Part shown: in pieces, positions 29,611-40,858 of the stretch
How the letters are laid out: each line of letters starts with the position of its first letter
Numbering within the stretch: the first letter of the stretch is position 1
Program-made: the position numbers and the translations under genes
Assembly: GCA_034440615.1 (NCBI GenBank)
Contig: JAOTOM010005112.1
Location: 930,735 to 994,734 of the forward strand
DNA from: Ashinkailepas kermadecensis
Taxonomy: Eukaryota > Arthropoda > Thecostraca > Neolepadidae
Reading direction: 5' to 3'
DNA: 64,000 nucleotides
Notes under the pieces: generated by a model
The model's database searches: none
What the model saw: the letters and a program-made list of their open reading frames with translations, nothing else
Told to the model about the DNA's origin: nothing

Positions 29611-30880
29611 CGTGAACTTCCCCCGCGCGCAGACAAGGCTAGTCCAATGGCTAGTAAATCGGCGCTAACGGCATCACGGATCAGACGTACCTGGATTGGA
29701 AACTCTGCGTGGGTGCCTTTCATCTGCGCGTATCAGCGGCACTAACATGCCACCTAGCGGACGGGAAGTAAAAACACAGAAACGTACCAGGTTTTAGGCC
29801 GTGAGCCTATGGGAGTTATGGATAGTCATTTGGTGTTTGCCTTTTTCCAATTAATTTAGCCTTCGCAGGAGGTTTGGATCAGTCTTTCAAGACACATAAG
29901 TGATCAAGGAACCTTACCGTTCTTTCCATATTGGTTTATGATACTTCGTTCAGAAGTTGTCGTGGTGCGAAGTGAAGGCATCTGTGAGAGCCCACCTCGC
30001 CCAGAGGCTCGGACGACTGGCAATTTAAATTATTAGGTGGCACAGACAACATGGGGGCACAGATTATTAGGTGTCCCCTCCAAATAGCATACCAAAAAAC
30101 ACCCCTGCATATTCGTACGACAACTTGCCAACAGGAGGCTGGGATCCCGATCCCATTATTCCCACATCTGGTAGTATCGGTTATGAAACATCAAATTGAT
30201 TAATTTAAATTATACCAGAAAATCATGCTGCCAACATCTCCCCACTACCAAGCAGAAAATTGTTCTTATGCTTAATTCACAAGGTATGGTAACCAATTTA
30301 AACAAATTATTTAACGACCATATATATTATTATTTATCAACCATATTATCACATTTTGATTTAAAAAAAGTTATATATTTAGAATGTTTTAGTCGAAACC
30401 GAGAATAACGTAAGGTATACTGGGAAAGATCTTCAGCGGAGCAATCGCGAATGCGCGACGTTATGGCCTTGCGACGTTAGAAAGAAAACTGGTACTGAGC
30501 GTGATGGTTGAGATGGCGGAGTCTGGTGCCTCGCGTTAATTCCGCATGTATTCGTGAATTAGTGGATTGCGTGTGAGGTTGAGGTAAGCTAAAGCTTAAT
30601 GAAAGTGTTGAATTCCGATGAATGAAATTCACCACAAATGCATTCAATGTATTCGTTGCAAACGCTGCCATTCAACAGCATTGTATTTTCTTTGAATAAA
30701 AGGCCATTTTGGTAGTATTTTGCATGACAACTGAAAAGTAATTATTTCTGATGGAAATAAGTGGTTTCACAAGCGGTTAATAATTTTGTCTTGCATAATT
30801 TCTGTTTAGCTTTTGCAGGCAACACATGATGATGAAGCTCAAACATGCAACATTGTCGGTTTCAGCGGTTTGCTCCCCCC
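29611..30880. other. intergenic
   Basis: No gene was recognised. One reverse copy of the 26898-type end motif lies at 30725-30800. Confidence 0.5.
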
Positions 30881-31275
30881 TCTCCCCTTTCCCCTCCCCC
30901 CCTCCTCCTTCTAACATCAAAAAAAAAAAAAAAAAAAATATAATAAAAAAATAAATTTTTTTTTTTAATTTTTTTTGGTGGAGAAAAAAAAAATTAATAA
31001 TAATTATTAAAATAAAAATTAATTTTAAAATTTAAAACCCTATACCCCCAACCCCCAAGGAAAAAAAATTTTTTTTTTTTTTTTATTTAAAATTAAAAAT
31101 TTAATATTTATTTTTTTTTTTTTTTTAAATTTTTTAAACCCCTTCTTTAATAAATATTTAACAAATTCCTTACTTTTCCCCCTTCCCCCCCCCTTCCCAA
31201 AATAAAAAAATTAAATTTAATTTATTAATAATAAAATTATTTAAAAAATAAAAAAAAATTTTTTATTTTTTTATG
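30880..31275. other. AT-rich low-complexity patch with homopolymer runs
   Basis: Long A, T and C runs (TTTTT, AAAAA, CCCCC) with almost no complex sequence. Similar in character to 24780-25135. Confidence 0.8.
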
Positions 31276-31299
31276 ACATGTTTATAAGGCAACATCACC

Positions 31300-31760
31300 A
31301 GAGCCAATCATGGCAGAGAAAATGTCAGGAAGATACCTACTTCTTCAACTAAAAGATCAGGTTGATGACATTCAATTGAAAGAACAAGCTAAAAATGTTG
31401 TTCATGACAAGATGAGGCTACTGGACTCCAACTTATGTCATGTAGCACAGCCCTGTATTACAGGTGCTGTTCCTTTGGTTGAAGCGTCCTTAAACCCAAA
31501 TAACTAACAGGTGCTGTTCTAGTCATGTTTTATGTTCTTGATGAAGAACAGTTCTTGGATGGCTTCATGGTGGTGTATTGGTGGAATGCAGCAACCATGC
31601 TGGGTAGGGCAAATCCTGAAAGCAGAATCATAAATTTAGAATATTTTTACCTGAGCCCTGTTTGGCAAGCATGTATGCAGTGTAGTCGGAGTAAGCGGAA
31701 CTATGACATCACACAGATTTTGGATGATGCGTTTGTAAGCATTAACAATGAGTGAAGATG
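31300..31760 (+). pseudogene. unrecognised open frames, probably transposon-derived
   Basis: Two consecutive + frames, 31310-31507 and 31525-31755, read like real protein (EKMSGRYLLLQLKDQVDDIQ; later SPVWQACMQCSRSKRN). A segment like the second, SPVRQACIRCSRSKRK, recurs on the minus strand near 35060-35130. The repetition and the end motifs around it suggest a decayed transposon coding part. I do not recognise the family. Confidence 0.4.
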
Positions 31761-32101
31761 GATGGATGATGGATGGTTATGCACAGTTAATATATACATG
31801 TAGTTTTCAACATGGACATCGGACGTCAGACATGGTCGTCAGAGGAAGCAATAAGGGGAGGCATGGTGACACCTGACATCTTCAATTCAGGCATCTAACA
31901 TTTACTCATGGAAATGAGGTAAATTTGCACTTTCAGGTAATTTCGAATTCATGAAATTTCTCTTTTTCAATGCAATGTTTATGAATGTGGTTAACATGTG
32001 ACCACTCATTTCCTCTGCAAATGCATACTTTTCAGTTGGCAGGCAAAATAAGTAAAAAAAGACAAGCACTTGCCCCTCATTGAATGTATTTAAAACTAGG
32101 G

Positions 32102-32470
32102 TGGACAAATTGGTAATCTTTACCTTTCGGCCAACACATACTGCCAAGGTTAGTGATTTGTAAAGAGGTGTACAGTGGGGAACAGTGATGTCACAGGAGT
32201 CAGGGAAGTGACGTCGCAGGAGTCGGGTATCAGTAAAGATTACCACCTAACCTAGACTAAGATAATGTAGTATAATATACAAAATGTATCATAGCATAAT
32301 ATAATCTAACCTAACCTAACCGGAAAACCAGAATCCTCCGAATCTTGTGACGTTGTGACGTCACTTCCCTGACTCCTGTGATGTCACTGTTCCCCACTGT
32401 ACACCTCTTTACAAACCACTAACCTTGTCAGTATGTGTCGGCCGAAAGGTAAAGATTACCGACAAATTTG
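32102..32470. mobile_element. fold-back (long inverted repeat) element, copy 1
   Basis: The left arm GGTAATCTTTACCTTTCGGC..CACATACTGCCAAGGTTAGT..GTAAAGAGGTGTACAGTGGGG is matched by an inverted right arm of about 130 bp ending CCGAAAGGTAAAGATTACCG. The centre holds CCTAACC words. A second copy is at 57962-58337. Confidence 0.9.
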
Positions 32471-32804
32471 TAGGCTGGACAATTTTTTTTTTGGTGTTCT
32501 AATTAGTGGTGGATGACTTGAGATTTTTGGCAAGTATGGCACATGGTACAGGCCCCTTGAAGCAGGCATGGGTGGAGTTTGAAAATTATTGGTAGGGCAC
32601 TTGATCCATGTGTGTGCTATGTGGGATCCAGTGAATAGGGCTTGATAGGTAAGGTAAGCATGGATGGCTGTATGGGACATTGGTGGATAGGTAAGCATGG
32701 GTGGCTGTGTGGGATGTTGGTGGATGGTTTCTTTTGAATTTGTGAGGTGATGTTGATTGGGGTGATTAGTATCTTTTTGTCCAGGCTTATGGTATCTTCC
32801 CATT

Positions 32805-32860
32805 ACAGACTTAACCTGGATGGGCCCTTGTGGCTCTTATTAAGTCCAAACATTTTTTTA
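32805..32860 (+). mobile_element. CR1-like LINE 3' tail fragment
   Basis: ACTTAACCTGGATGGGCCCT..GTGGCTCTTATTAAGTC matches, in the opposite orientation, the sequence at 59650-59695 behind the LINE at 60193-61382. The C-rich minus-strand sequence at 32500-32800 is probably more of the same 3' region. Confidence 0.65.
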
Positions 32861-35800
32861 CTGTCATAAAGTTGGAACCTGTTAGAAGTTGTAAAATGCT
32901 AGATAAAAATCTTGCTAAAAATGGGATATCTTCCCACTACTTTTGTCTAACAATTCGAATTAAGAAGCCTAACCAAACCTAGCCTAATTCAATTTGGAAG
33001 AAATTGAATAACTTGTATTGTGAAAAATACTTTTAAAAAGTGAAATTCTTTCAAACAAAAAATAAAAGCTTAGCCTCACCTAGCAAAACCTAACCACATT
33101 GCTTGCTTCATGGTGGTAAGATATGTGTAAAACTTGTCTTGTGGATACCTTAAGGTGCAATAATACTGGCAATTACTGGAAATAATATTTTCAGAAACTG
33201 GGGGTGTCACTTTGTATGCACTAAGGGGGGTGACTGGCTCCCAATAATTAATTTCCCCTTCCCAATGAGACCAAAGATTAACCATTTAGCTTTGAACTAT
33301 GTAGGTGCCATTCCAGAATGCTTTAGTGCACCCTCTGCGCAGCAAGTTTTTTCCAACTGAATTCAGACCATCACTATTGAAATCAGTGACAATATTTTCC
33401 CTGTGAAGTGTCACCCTATATCACCCTTACACTTAAGTACAATGGGTGTGTTGTGGTGATTGTCTGGCTGCTGGGATACCTCATCATTGTCACAAAAGGA
33501 GTCCACAGCTTCTGATGCATCTGCTGATTGGTTTGGGTTTAAACAGTGAATATCTTGCTGATATTTAGTTCCTGAAGACAGTAGATGCTGATGCTAGGTA
33601 AGCTTCAACAAGTCCATTCCATGCCTTTTTCTGGTTTGTACCCATTGGGCTTCTATACAAAAACAAGATAATTATCCTGTTTGTCTCCAAGAAAAACTAT
33701 GCTTCATTTAATTTTCTTCATATTTTCTTTCCGCTGCACATGTTTTTCTCCCCAGGATTTGGGCACCAGGTGTACCTTTCCCTCCAGGGGTTGGCACACC
33801 TTTTGTACTACCTGGTGCACATAATGCACCTCCAGCTGTATGCTAGATGAGAGCCTTGCACTTCTGGCTTCACAAAGAACAATAACATTTTGCAGGTGCC
33901 ATATTTCCAGAAATGAAATCCTAAGCTGATGATACCATTTCCCAGTTGCCAATTTTCAGACCAGATCTACATCTTCAGTGTCAAAAGCTAACAGAAGTGC
34001 ATAGAAGCCCATATGCCAATTTGCTATCAAAATATTTTTATGATTCTTTCTGGTGTGATTTAAACGAATTTCATGTTCATTTCACTGGGAAATTATAATT
34101 CTTCAAGATATAAGCAATTGAATTACAGCAATTACTTACATCTCAATAAGTAGTCAGTTCACCAACAAAATGTCAAATTCACTCAAGTACTATCCAAAAA
34201 CACCAGAAAAAAACATGTTTGACAAGGAAGATACATGCTATTCCCTCTTTCTCCACCAAAAGATGGGAATGGTGTGGGGCTTAACATATGGCTTTGGTGG
34301 GGATATGTACAATGAAGAAAAATGCAAACTTGCAAGTAAAAAACCTAACCTAACCTTCCAATGTCTGATCACCAAAAACTTCATAATGTTGGGTATGCCT
34401 GTCGGGTATAACCTACTGATGTTGGGTACTCTAAAATGCACTGATGTTAAGTCACCTAAAGCCTATTGACGTTGTATTGCCAAAAACCTACTGATGCTGG
34501 ATTGTGTAATATCATTGTCACAAAAGGATTCTACATCATCCATTGTGCCAATGCTACATGGTGTGACATGAAGTAGGGAATATCTTGCTTACTGTGATTT
34601 ACCAAAGAAATGGCAGATGAATAAGCTGCTAGGTAGTCTTCAACAAGTCCACTCCATACGTTTTTCCAGTTTGTGCTCAGGGGCTTCTACAGAAATACCA
34701 AAGGCCAAGTGAAATGGCAAGTAACCTTGAGTTAAAGCCATTTGATTTCTGTGTAGCTTTTTGGAAGAACAAGGCTGTAATGTCCAAAAGGGAAGAAACA
34801 ATCTGATTGATTGATTATTTGGGCTTAAGATTTCATAATTTAACTTGCAGCCATGTAATGCGTGAAATCTTCCTGGAAGTATGTATCTACCATACCAGGC
34901 CATAACCCGTGCTACTCCAGCCTTGTCTCAATGCGTCAGCCATGCACAAGTTATCTTGCAGTCGGAGATTACGCGATTTTGCGACTGCACCGCCTGCACC
35001 GTCTACAAATGTGTGACGTCATAGCAAAGTGCCTGAGGCGAAATTCTGACACATCTGATTGACTCCTTCCTTTCCGCTTACTCCGACTACACCGTATACA
35101 TGCTTGCCGAACAGGGCTCTGGTAGTATGGGCCACAGCAACAGAGCAGCCAGGATTTCCCAGGAGGGGAGAGTGTTAAAAACAACTGTATTATTGTGGTA
35201 CATTATGTGGTAACAAGACAAGTTTTTATGCATGTTTGCCTCCATAAAGCAAACAACTGGGTTAGGTTAGGTTAGTTGAGGTTTTTAAGGTTGGAAAATT
35301 TTTGAGAAAAAACAATTGGAAAGATCTTCAAAAAAAGAAAAATTATTTTTGTCTTCAAAAGCAGCTTATGTTCGGTTATGTTAGGCTGGATTAGGTTTTT
35401 TATCTGAATTTTTTTTTAACAGTTTTATAATTTAATTTTTTGGGGATTTTTTTTCTCCAAAGGGAGGTTAAGCTAGGTCAGATTAGGTTATGGTGCTTTT
35501 TAAACATTTACTTTTATGCTATTTTACCTAACTCAAAGCCACTTTTTGGTGTCATTTTGCTCACAGTCTGAAAAGTAAGCATTTGCACAGAGAATGAGTT
35601 GTCCCATCATCTTAGTCACATTGATATATGCATTGGAATGTTTTATTCCAAGAATTCATAAACCCCTTAAATCACAAATTTACCTAAACAACGTATAACA
35701 ATAGCAAGGGGAATTTGCAAAAAGAAAACAGCACAGATCACATGAACAAGTGATTTAGTAGAACAAAGAAGATCACATGAAGCATGTAGTCACAATAGCA

Positions 35801-36284
35801 ATATAGACCACCACAAAGGGAGCAAAGCACCTACAACAAATGCAACATAAAGCATAGAACAGTGACACACTTCATAATTTTTTTACTGCTATGTAATCTG
35901 CATATACAGATTTAATTCACATGGAAAGCATGCCTTTTGCCCTTGCCTACTGCAAGGGCAAGAACCAACCTGTCTTATCCTCTTTTGGCATAACCAAGAG
36001 GTGAAGTATAATATTTGTTAGCATGATTTCTCTGTGACCACCACACTTGGCTTGATGGCAGAAACGATATAACATTGCTGTAATTGAACAGCTTTGTGTC
36101 GCCCAGTGTCTGCACTTTCTGGGGTGGGGAGTGGAGCAACACTAAGCAATTGTTCAAGATTTCCTTATAAATGCTTGTGTCTGGTGAACTTCATCAGGCA
36201 TCCATTTTCTGTGCAAAATGTATGCACTTAATTGGGTAACCTACCCAGTGCATGTTAGGATAGGGTCATGCAGGATCAGTGTTA

Positions 36285-36765
36285 AAATATTGGTTTTTTC
36301 GTTAGGTGTGAGATGTCAAAACGAGTATAGTAGGATGTCGAAATGTGTGATGGAAGCATGTCAATTGAAATATCGTTCCAGTTCTTGAAACTCAATTTTG
36401 AGCCAATATTGTACTCAGAAGTGCATGTTTTTCATTTAATTTGTGGGACACCTGATACAGGGATGCCTATACTAACGTTAACGATTGCGAATCCGTGGTA
36501 TCAGCAGATGGCATTGCTTAGCAGACCACATCATAGATGATCTCTGCACCTGTAATTGTACTACTAGATGCTTGTGTATCACAATCCGCAATGTTGAACA
36601 TAAGCATGACACTTATACACGAAATGCGTTTGGAAATGAATCACGGAGACCTCATAAGCACACATCAACAAGCACGATGCCGATACTTCCCGGAAAGGAT
36701 GTCTATTCAGTGCTCAGTAAGTGTCATATTCCACCCTATTTCACGAATAATTTAACACTGTGCAG
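36285..36765 (+). repeat. dispersed 480 bp repeat, copy 2
   Basis: Same order of landmarks as 17185-17650, including GGTGTGAGATGTCAAAACGA, CTCAATTTTGAGCCAATATT, GTGTATCACAATCCGC and CATATTCCACCC.ATTTCACG. Moderately diverged. Confidence 0.75.
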
Positions 36766-37789
36766 GATGCATCCAGTTTGTCTTAGCTGTGGGTGGATAT
36801 TGCATACAAAAATTGTTGGCATATATTTTTATTTATTCACACATAATAACATCTACTTTCTTGATCAAATTATACAGCTGCAATTGGGATTAAACATGGC
36901 ATGTGTATCAAAATGTGCATCTAAGTACCAGTATCTTGCATTTTTCCTCATCTGTGGCATTTTATTCTTACATTGGACACCTAACTCAAAATGAATTTGA
37001 GAACACTGTACAGTGGACATGTAAGCAAGACAATAAGGACTGTTAATCATCTCAGGACATGCTTGCAATGTGCAATGTTCATCTAGTGCTTGTCATTTTT
37101 TCTCAAAACCATTGGGATGGCTGAAATCCTTCTTGGGGTGGCTGAAAAGACAGTTTGAGTGGCTTTAGCCTCCCCAAAAAGTATGCAAAATGACACCCCA
37201 TGTCTTTAACACTGCTTATTTGCCTTGTTCCACCACTGTTTATTTTTAGCTAAGGCATACTGTGACTAAAATGAAGCATCAGCTGTTTGTCACACATTTT
37301 GTGCTATGTGATGACATTTTCTGCAACACCATGATTGTGATGGGCGATGAGTTTCTTATGTTTGTGAACAGTGAATACATTCATTTTGTCATGGGGATGT
37401 TGAGAAGTATGCATCTGTATTGCCCTACTTATTCATTCAGATTGGATATACCTTGCCAAAAAAAAATCACAGCACCCTTCTCACTCAGTGGTGGTTGTTA
37501 CTCTCATTTTATGGCTTTTAATATGCATCTTTTGGAACAGTTGTCAAAATATTTATATTACCAGGTGTCCAAAACATGTAGGTAATTCAAACATTGTCTT
37601 ATCCTTGGCTCAGCAACCAATGAAGAGTTTCAAATCCCTTTTTCATATGAAAAGGACAGGTAGTTTCCATCATTTCCGACAGTGACTCTGAAAATGACCG
37701 AAAATGAGGTATGGTAGGGGGTGGTATTTAGTCAAATTTTATCAAAGTTGATATGATCATGTTATTCAACACTGACAGAAACAGGGACT
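36766..37789. other. intergenic
   Basis: AT-rich, with short frames only. No gene or repeat was recognised between the 480 bp repeat and the Tc1-like element. Confidence 0.5.
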
Positions 37790-37791
37790 TA

Positions 37792-39194
37792 TAGTGGCCG
37801 CAAAAAATGTATACATTAACAATATTTGGCTGATAAAACAACAACATGAAACTTACATGACATTTATTGATGAATAAGCCTTACAATTAATATTTTGTCA
37901 TGTCCACCTTTGCCTTCAGCACCATCTTGAGTTGTTTGGGCATCAATTCGGCCAAACTAGCCAAATAGGAGACGTCCATGTCGATCCACAGCTGCTTCAG
38001 CACCTCCTGCAGATCCTTGATGTTGCTTGGTCGGGCCTCTTGAATCTTGTTTTTCATAACATTCCAGGCATTTTCTATGGGGTTTAGGTCCGGTGAATTG
38101 CCTGGCCAGTCTAGCACTTCAATATGGGTATCACTGAGGATTTTTTTACTGCCTTGGACCTGTGGCAAGGGGCACCGTCGTGCATGAAATAATTGCACTC
38201 ATGAATACAAAAAAAAACAAATGTTCTTTAAGCAATTCAATATAGTTGTTCCCCTTCATGATGACGTTCTTAGGCAGGAAATGCAAACCTCCCCTGTCCT
38301 TATTGCCACTAAATGTCCCCAAAACCATCACACTGTCAGGGTGTTTCACAGTTGTCACAGTAAACTTGGGGGTCGTAGCGAGACACACTTTTGGGGCGAC
38401 GAACGACCTTCGAGGCTCCCCTGACCAGCCTAAAGGTGCTCTCGTCGCTGAACATCACCTTCTTCCAGTCGTCTGATGTGAAGTGCCAATATTTTTGGCA
38501 AATACAACCCCTTTGTTTCTTCATGGCCTTGGTGAGTAGCGATTTCTTGGCAGCTCGGCGACATGGCATTCCCAGGTCGTTTTGCAGGCGGTGTTGAATC
38601 GTCCTGATCGAGACGTCCTGGAGTAGATCAGGAGTTATTTTTAAGTGCTGATGTGGTAATTGCAGGCTCTGACATCACAGCTCTCTTCAGGATATGGTCA
38701 GTGCGTTGGGAAGTCTTGCCGGGTGCTCCGGAGCCTTTCTTTCTCTCCAGAGTGGTGCCCGGGGGTAGGGAGGCGGCGGCCTTTTTGAGGTTGTAAATAA
38801 CCTGCCTCGTGACTTGTAGATCTGCGGCGACACGTATCACAGACATGCCCTGCTCCAACATGGTCAAAGCCCGACTCTTCTCAACAGCTGTGAGCTTCTT
38901 TCGTCCCATTCTGACCACTGGGAGCAAAGTTATAGGCATCCAAAGTCGGGCGTCGTAGCAAAAAAGGCACCCAGAAGAGCATCAAGCAGTTGGTCCTACC
39001 TCTCTGAGAGCCCGTCGCTCACTGAGCTCTCCCGCTGTGTGTGAGTCAGGGTAGGGGTGGGGCCCAGCTACATACATCATACCAAGCTCCGCCCACTGAC
39101 TGTTGCTGGGGAATGCAATAAAAAAGTTTTCAGTGATCACCACATATAGTTTTTTTTTGCGCTAGCGGTGTATACATTTTGTTTGCGGCCACTA
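37792..39194 (-). mobile_element. Tc1/mariner-like DNA transposon, 1.4 kb, with TA target duplication
   Basis: Inverted ends TAGTGGCCGCAAA..AAATGTATACA occur at 37792 and, reversed, at 39194, flanked by TA at 37790-37791 and 39195-39196. The transposase is on the minus strand and complete in outline: a helix-turn-helix head at 38939-38628, a middle part with the first catalytic Asp (FSDEST) near 38430, and the DDE end DWPGNSPDLNPIENAW near 38080. Several frameshifts break it, so this copy is inactive, though its ends look intact. Confidence 0.93.
37887..38939 (-). pseudogene. broken Tc1-type transposase
   Basis: Three minus-strand frames cover it in order: 38939-38628 (MGRKKLTAVEKSRALTMLEQ, DNA-binding head), 38569-38336 (KYWHFTSDDWKKVMFSDEST) and 38388-37887 in two frames (SVMVLGTFSGNKDRGGLHFL; then the DDE-carrying SPDLNPIENAWNVMKNKIQE). 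The frame changes show at least three lesions. One lies at an A-rich run near 38205-38220. Confidence 0.9.
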
Positions 39195-39979
39195 TATTTG
39201 TGGGGCATGGTGATTACGAGCATGGACGAAGCACGAGCAAGTTTGCTCCAGTGTAACAGAAGTTGCACAACAGAAGTTCGTCAAAGTGACCCGAATGAGT
39301 GCTCCCATGCATGCATGACAAAGGTTTGTCAGAGTGGCCTGGCCTGATGAGCGTGCTATTGAAATTTCAATACTCTTTTTGTTGTGGTGCTGCAAGTCCT
39401 AACTCATTCACTCAGAATTAGATCTGGTGTTTTGATTTTGATTATTAGCAGTTTTCACCACATTATTTTTGAAGTATGCTCATTCCTGTTGAAAGAGGTT
39501 TTATCACAGAACCTAGCCGATGCTGGTCCAGTCGGCACTGGCTGGGGCTGGCTGGTCCGCCGCCGGTCGTGCCATGTGATCTATGTGCCTTTCGACGTCT
39601 GGCGACTGCGTGGCTGGTGTCAAGCCGATGGAGGGTGCCATGCTAAATAGGTGTATGCTGTATAAGCTGACTGGGAAGGTTGGACCAAAAGGGCCATGAC
39701 AGCCTTGCATCTATGCCTATTTGGCAATTTGGTATAGTGAATCTTACTTTGGAATATTTGGCAGGTTAACAAAATGTCTGCAAAATTACACTCATTTTCG
39801 GTTGAGGCAGTTTTTTCAATCCATGTATGCAGACATTTAAGTAGTATTTCCGCAATCAGGCTCCTTTGCCAAATATTGAGCACACATCCAACAGTTGAAT
39901 GTACTGTGTCGAATGGCCGAAGAGGGTTTTGCTCAATTGTGAAATTCCTGTACTTACATCACAGTTTGCATCAGTAATA

Positions 39980-40505
39980 AATTATTTGTGAAATAGGATG
40001 GAATATACCACTTTCTGAACACTCAATTGACGTCCTTCTGCAAGAAGTACCGACATCCTGCTTCTTGATGCATGCCTATGAAGTCTTCGTGCCTGCTACA
40101 TGACCAGTGCAGTCAATGCGCCCTTGAAACCGAAGTCTTTGTGTCTCTTTTCTAACAGTATCTTGTTCATAAGTACCATGTTCATGCTCTCGATAAGGGA
40201 TGATGATACAGGAACATTTTGCAACGCAATTTCAGGTAAAGGGATTACTTATAATGTGATACGGCATGCAATACCAGTTTATTGCATATGTATTTTTCTC
40301 GTTACCAGAATATAGCTATTCCTAAATCATATCTATCAAAACCAATGATAAAGGTACAGTCATAAGTATGCCATTGGCTCAAATTTGAGTCTGAAAGACA
40401 TCAAAAGCATTTTAAATAATACTAATTCCATCGCAAATTTCGACATCCTACTGTGCTCGTTTCAACCTCTCACACCTAACAAAAACTATTATTTTAACAC
40501 TGGTT
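39980..40505 (-). repeat. dispersed 480 bp repeat, copy 3 (inverted)
   Basis: The reverse complement matches 17185-17650 and 36285-36765. It ends near 40505, only about 220 bp before the first coding exon of the BOD1-like gene, so it may form part of that gene's promoter or 5' UTR intron. Confidence 0.75.
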
Positions 40506-40723
40506 GGCATTGTGGGGTGCATGTCTTTATCGGGTGCAAAGATTGTGCAGTTGCTATCAGCCCACAAGTTTCCCGATCGCGCCCGGTATTGTGCTCGCAG
40601 CATGAGTCACATAGCCCGCCTTGTGTCCTTGCTCGTCCAGCGCCCCTAGTGGTGCCTAATACGGGTAATTAATCTTGTTTTGTTATCCAAACTAATGGGT
40701 ATTCAATGTTTTCAGGTGTCTAG

Positions 40724-40858
40724 ATGTCGCACATATTACTGCAGCAGAGTGAAGGTCCTTCTCTTCATGAAACCACCGAGAAGATTGTAAATGAGCTGAA
40801 ATCAAGAGGAATTTTTGATTCCTTCAGGAAGGACTGCTTGGCTGATGTTGACACGCGG
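40724..40858 (+). CDS. BOD1-like exon 1 (Shg1 domain start)
   Basis: 45 codons ending with GACACGCGG before GTAAGT, phase 0. It encodes IVNELKSRGIFDSFRKDCLA and then DVDTR, nearly identical to vertebrate BOD1. Confidence 0.93.

Larger units (their letters stand above)
31965..35650. mobile_element. inverted-end region of the 26898-type family with nested insertions
   Basis: A forward end motif at 31965-32050 and a reverse one at 35565-35650 bound 3.7 kb. Inside are the fold-back element at 32102-32470 and a LINE tail at 32805-32850. Two related segments also occur, both with TTCAACAAGTCCA.TCCAT, near 33605 and 34650. Weak frames on the minus strand (33704-33952, 34640-34903) are unrecognised. 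Whether both ends belong to one insertion is uncertain. Confidence 0.4.
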
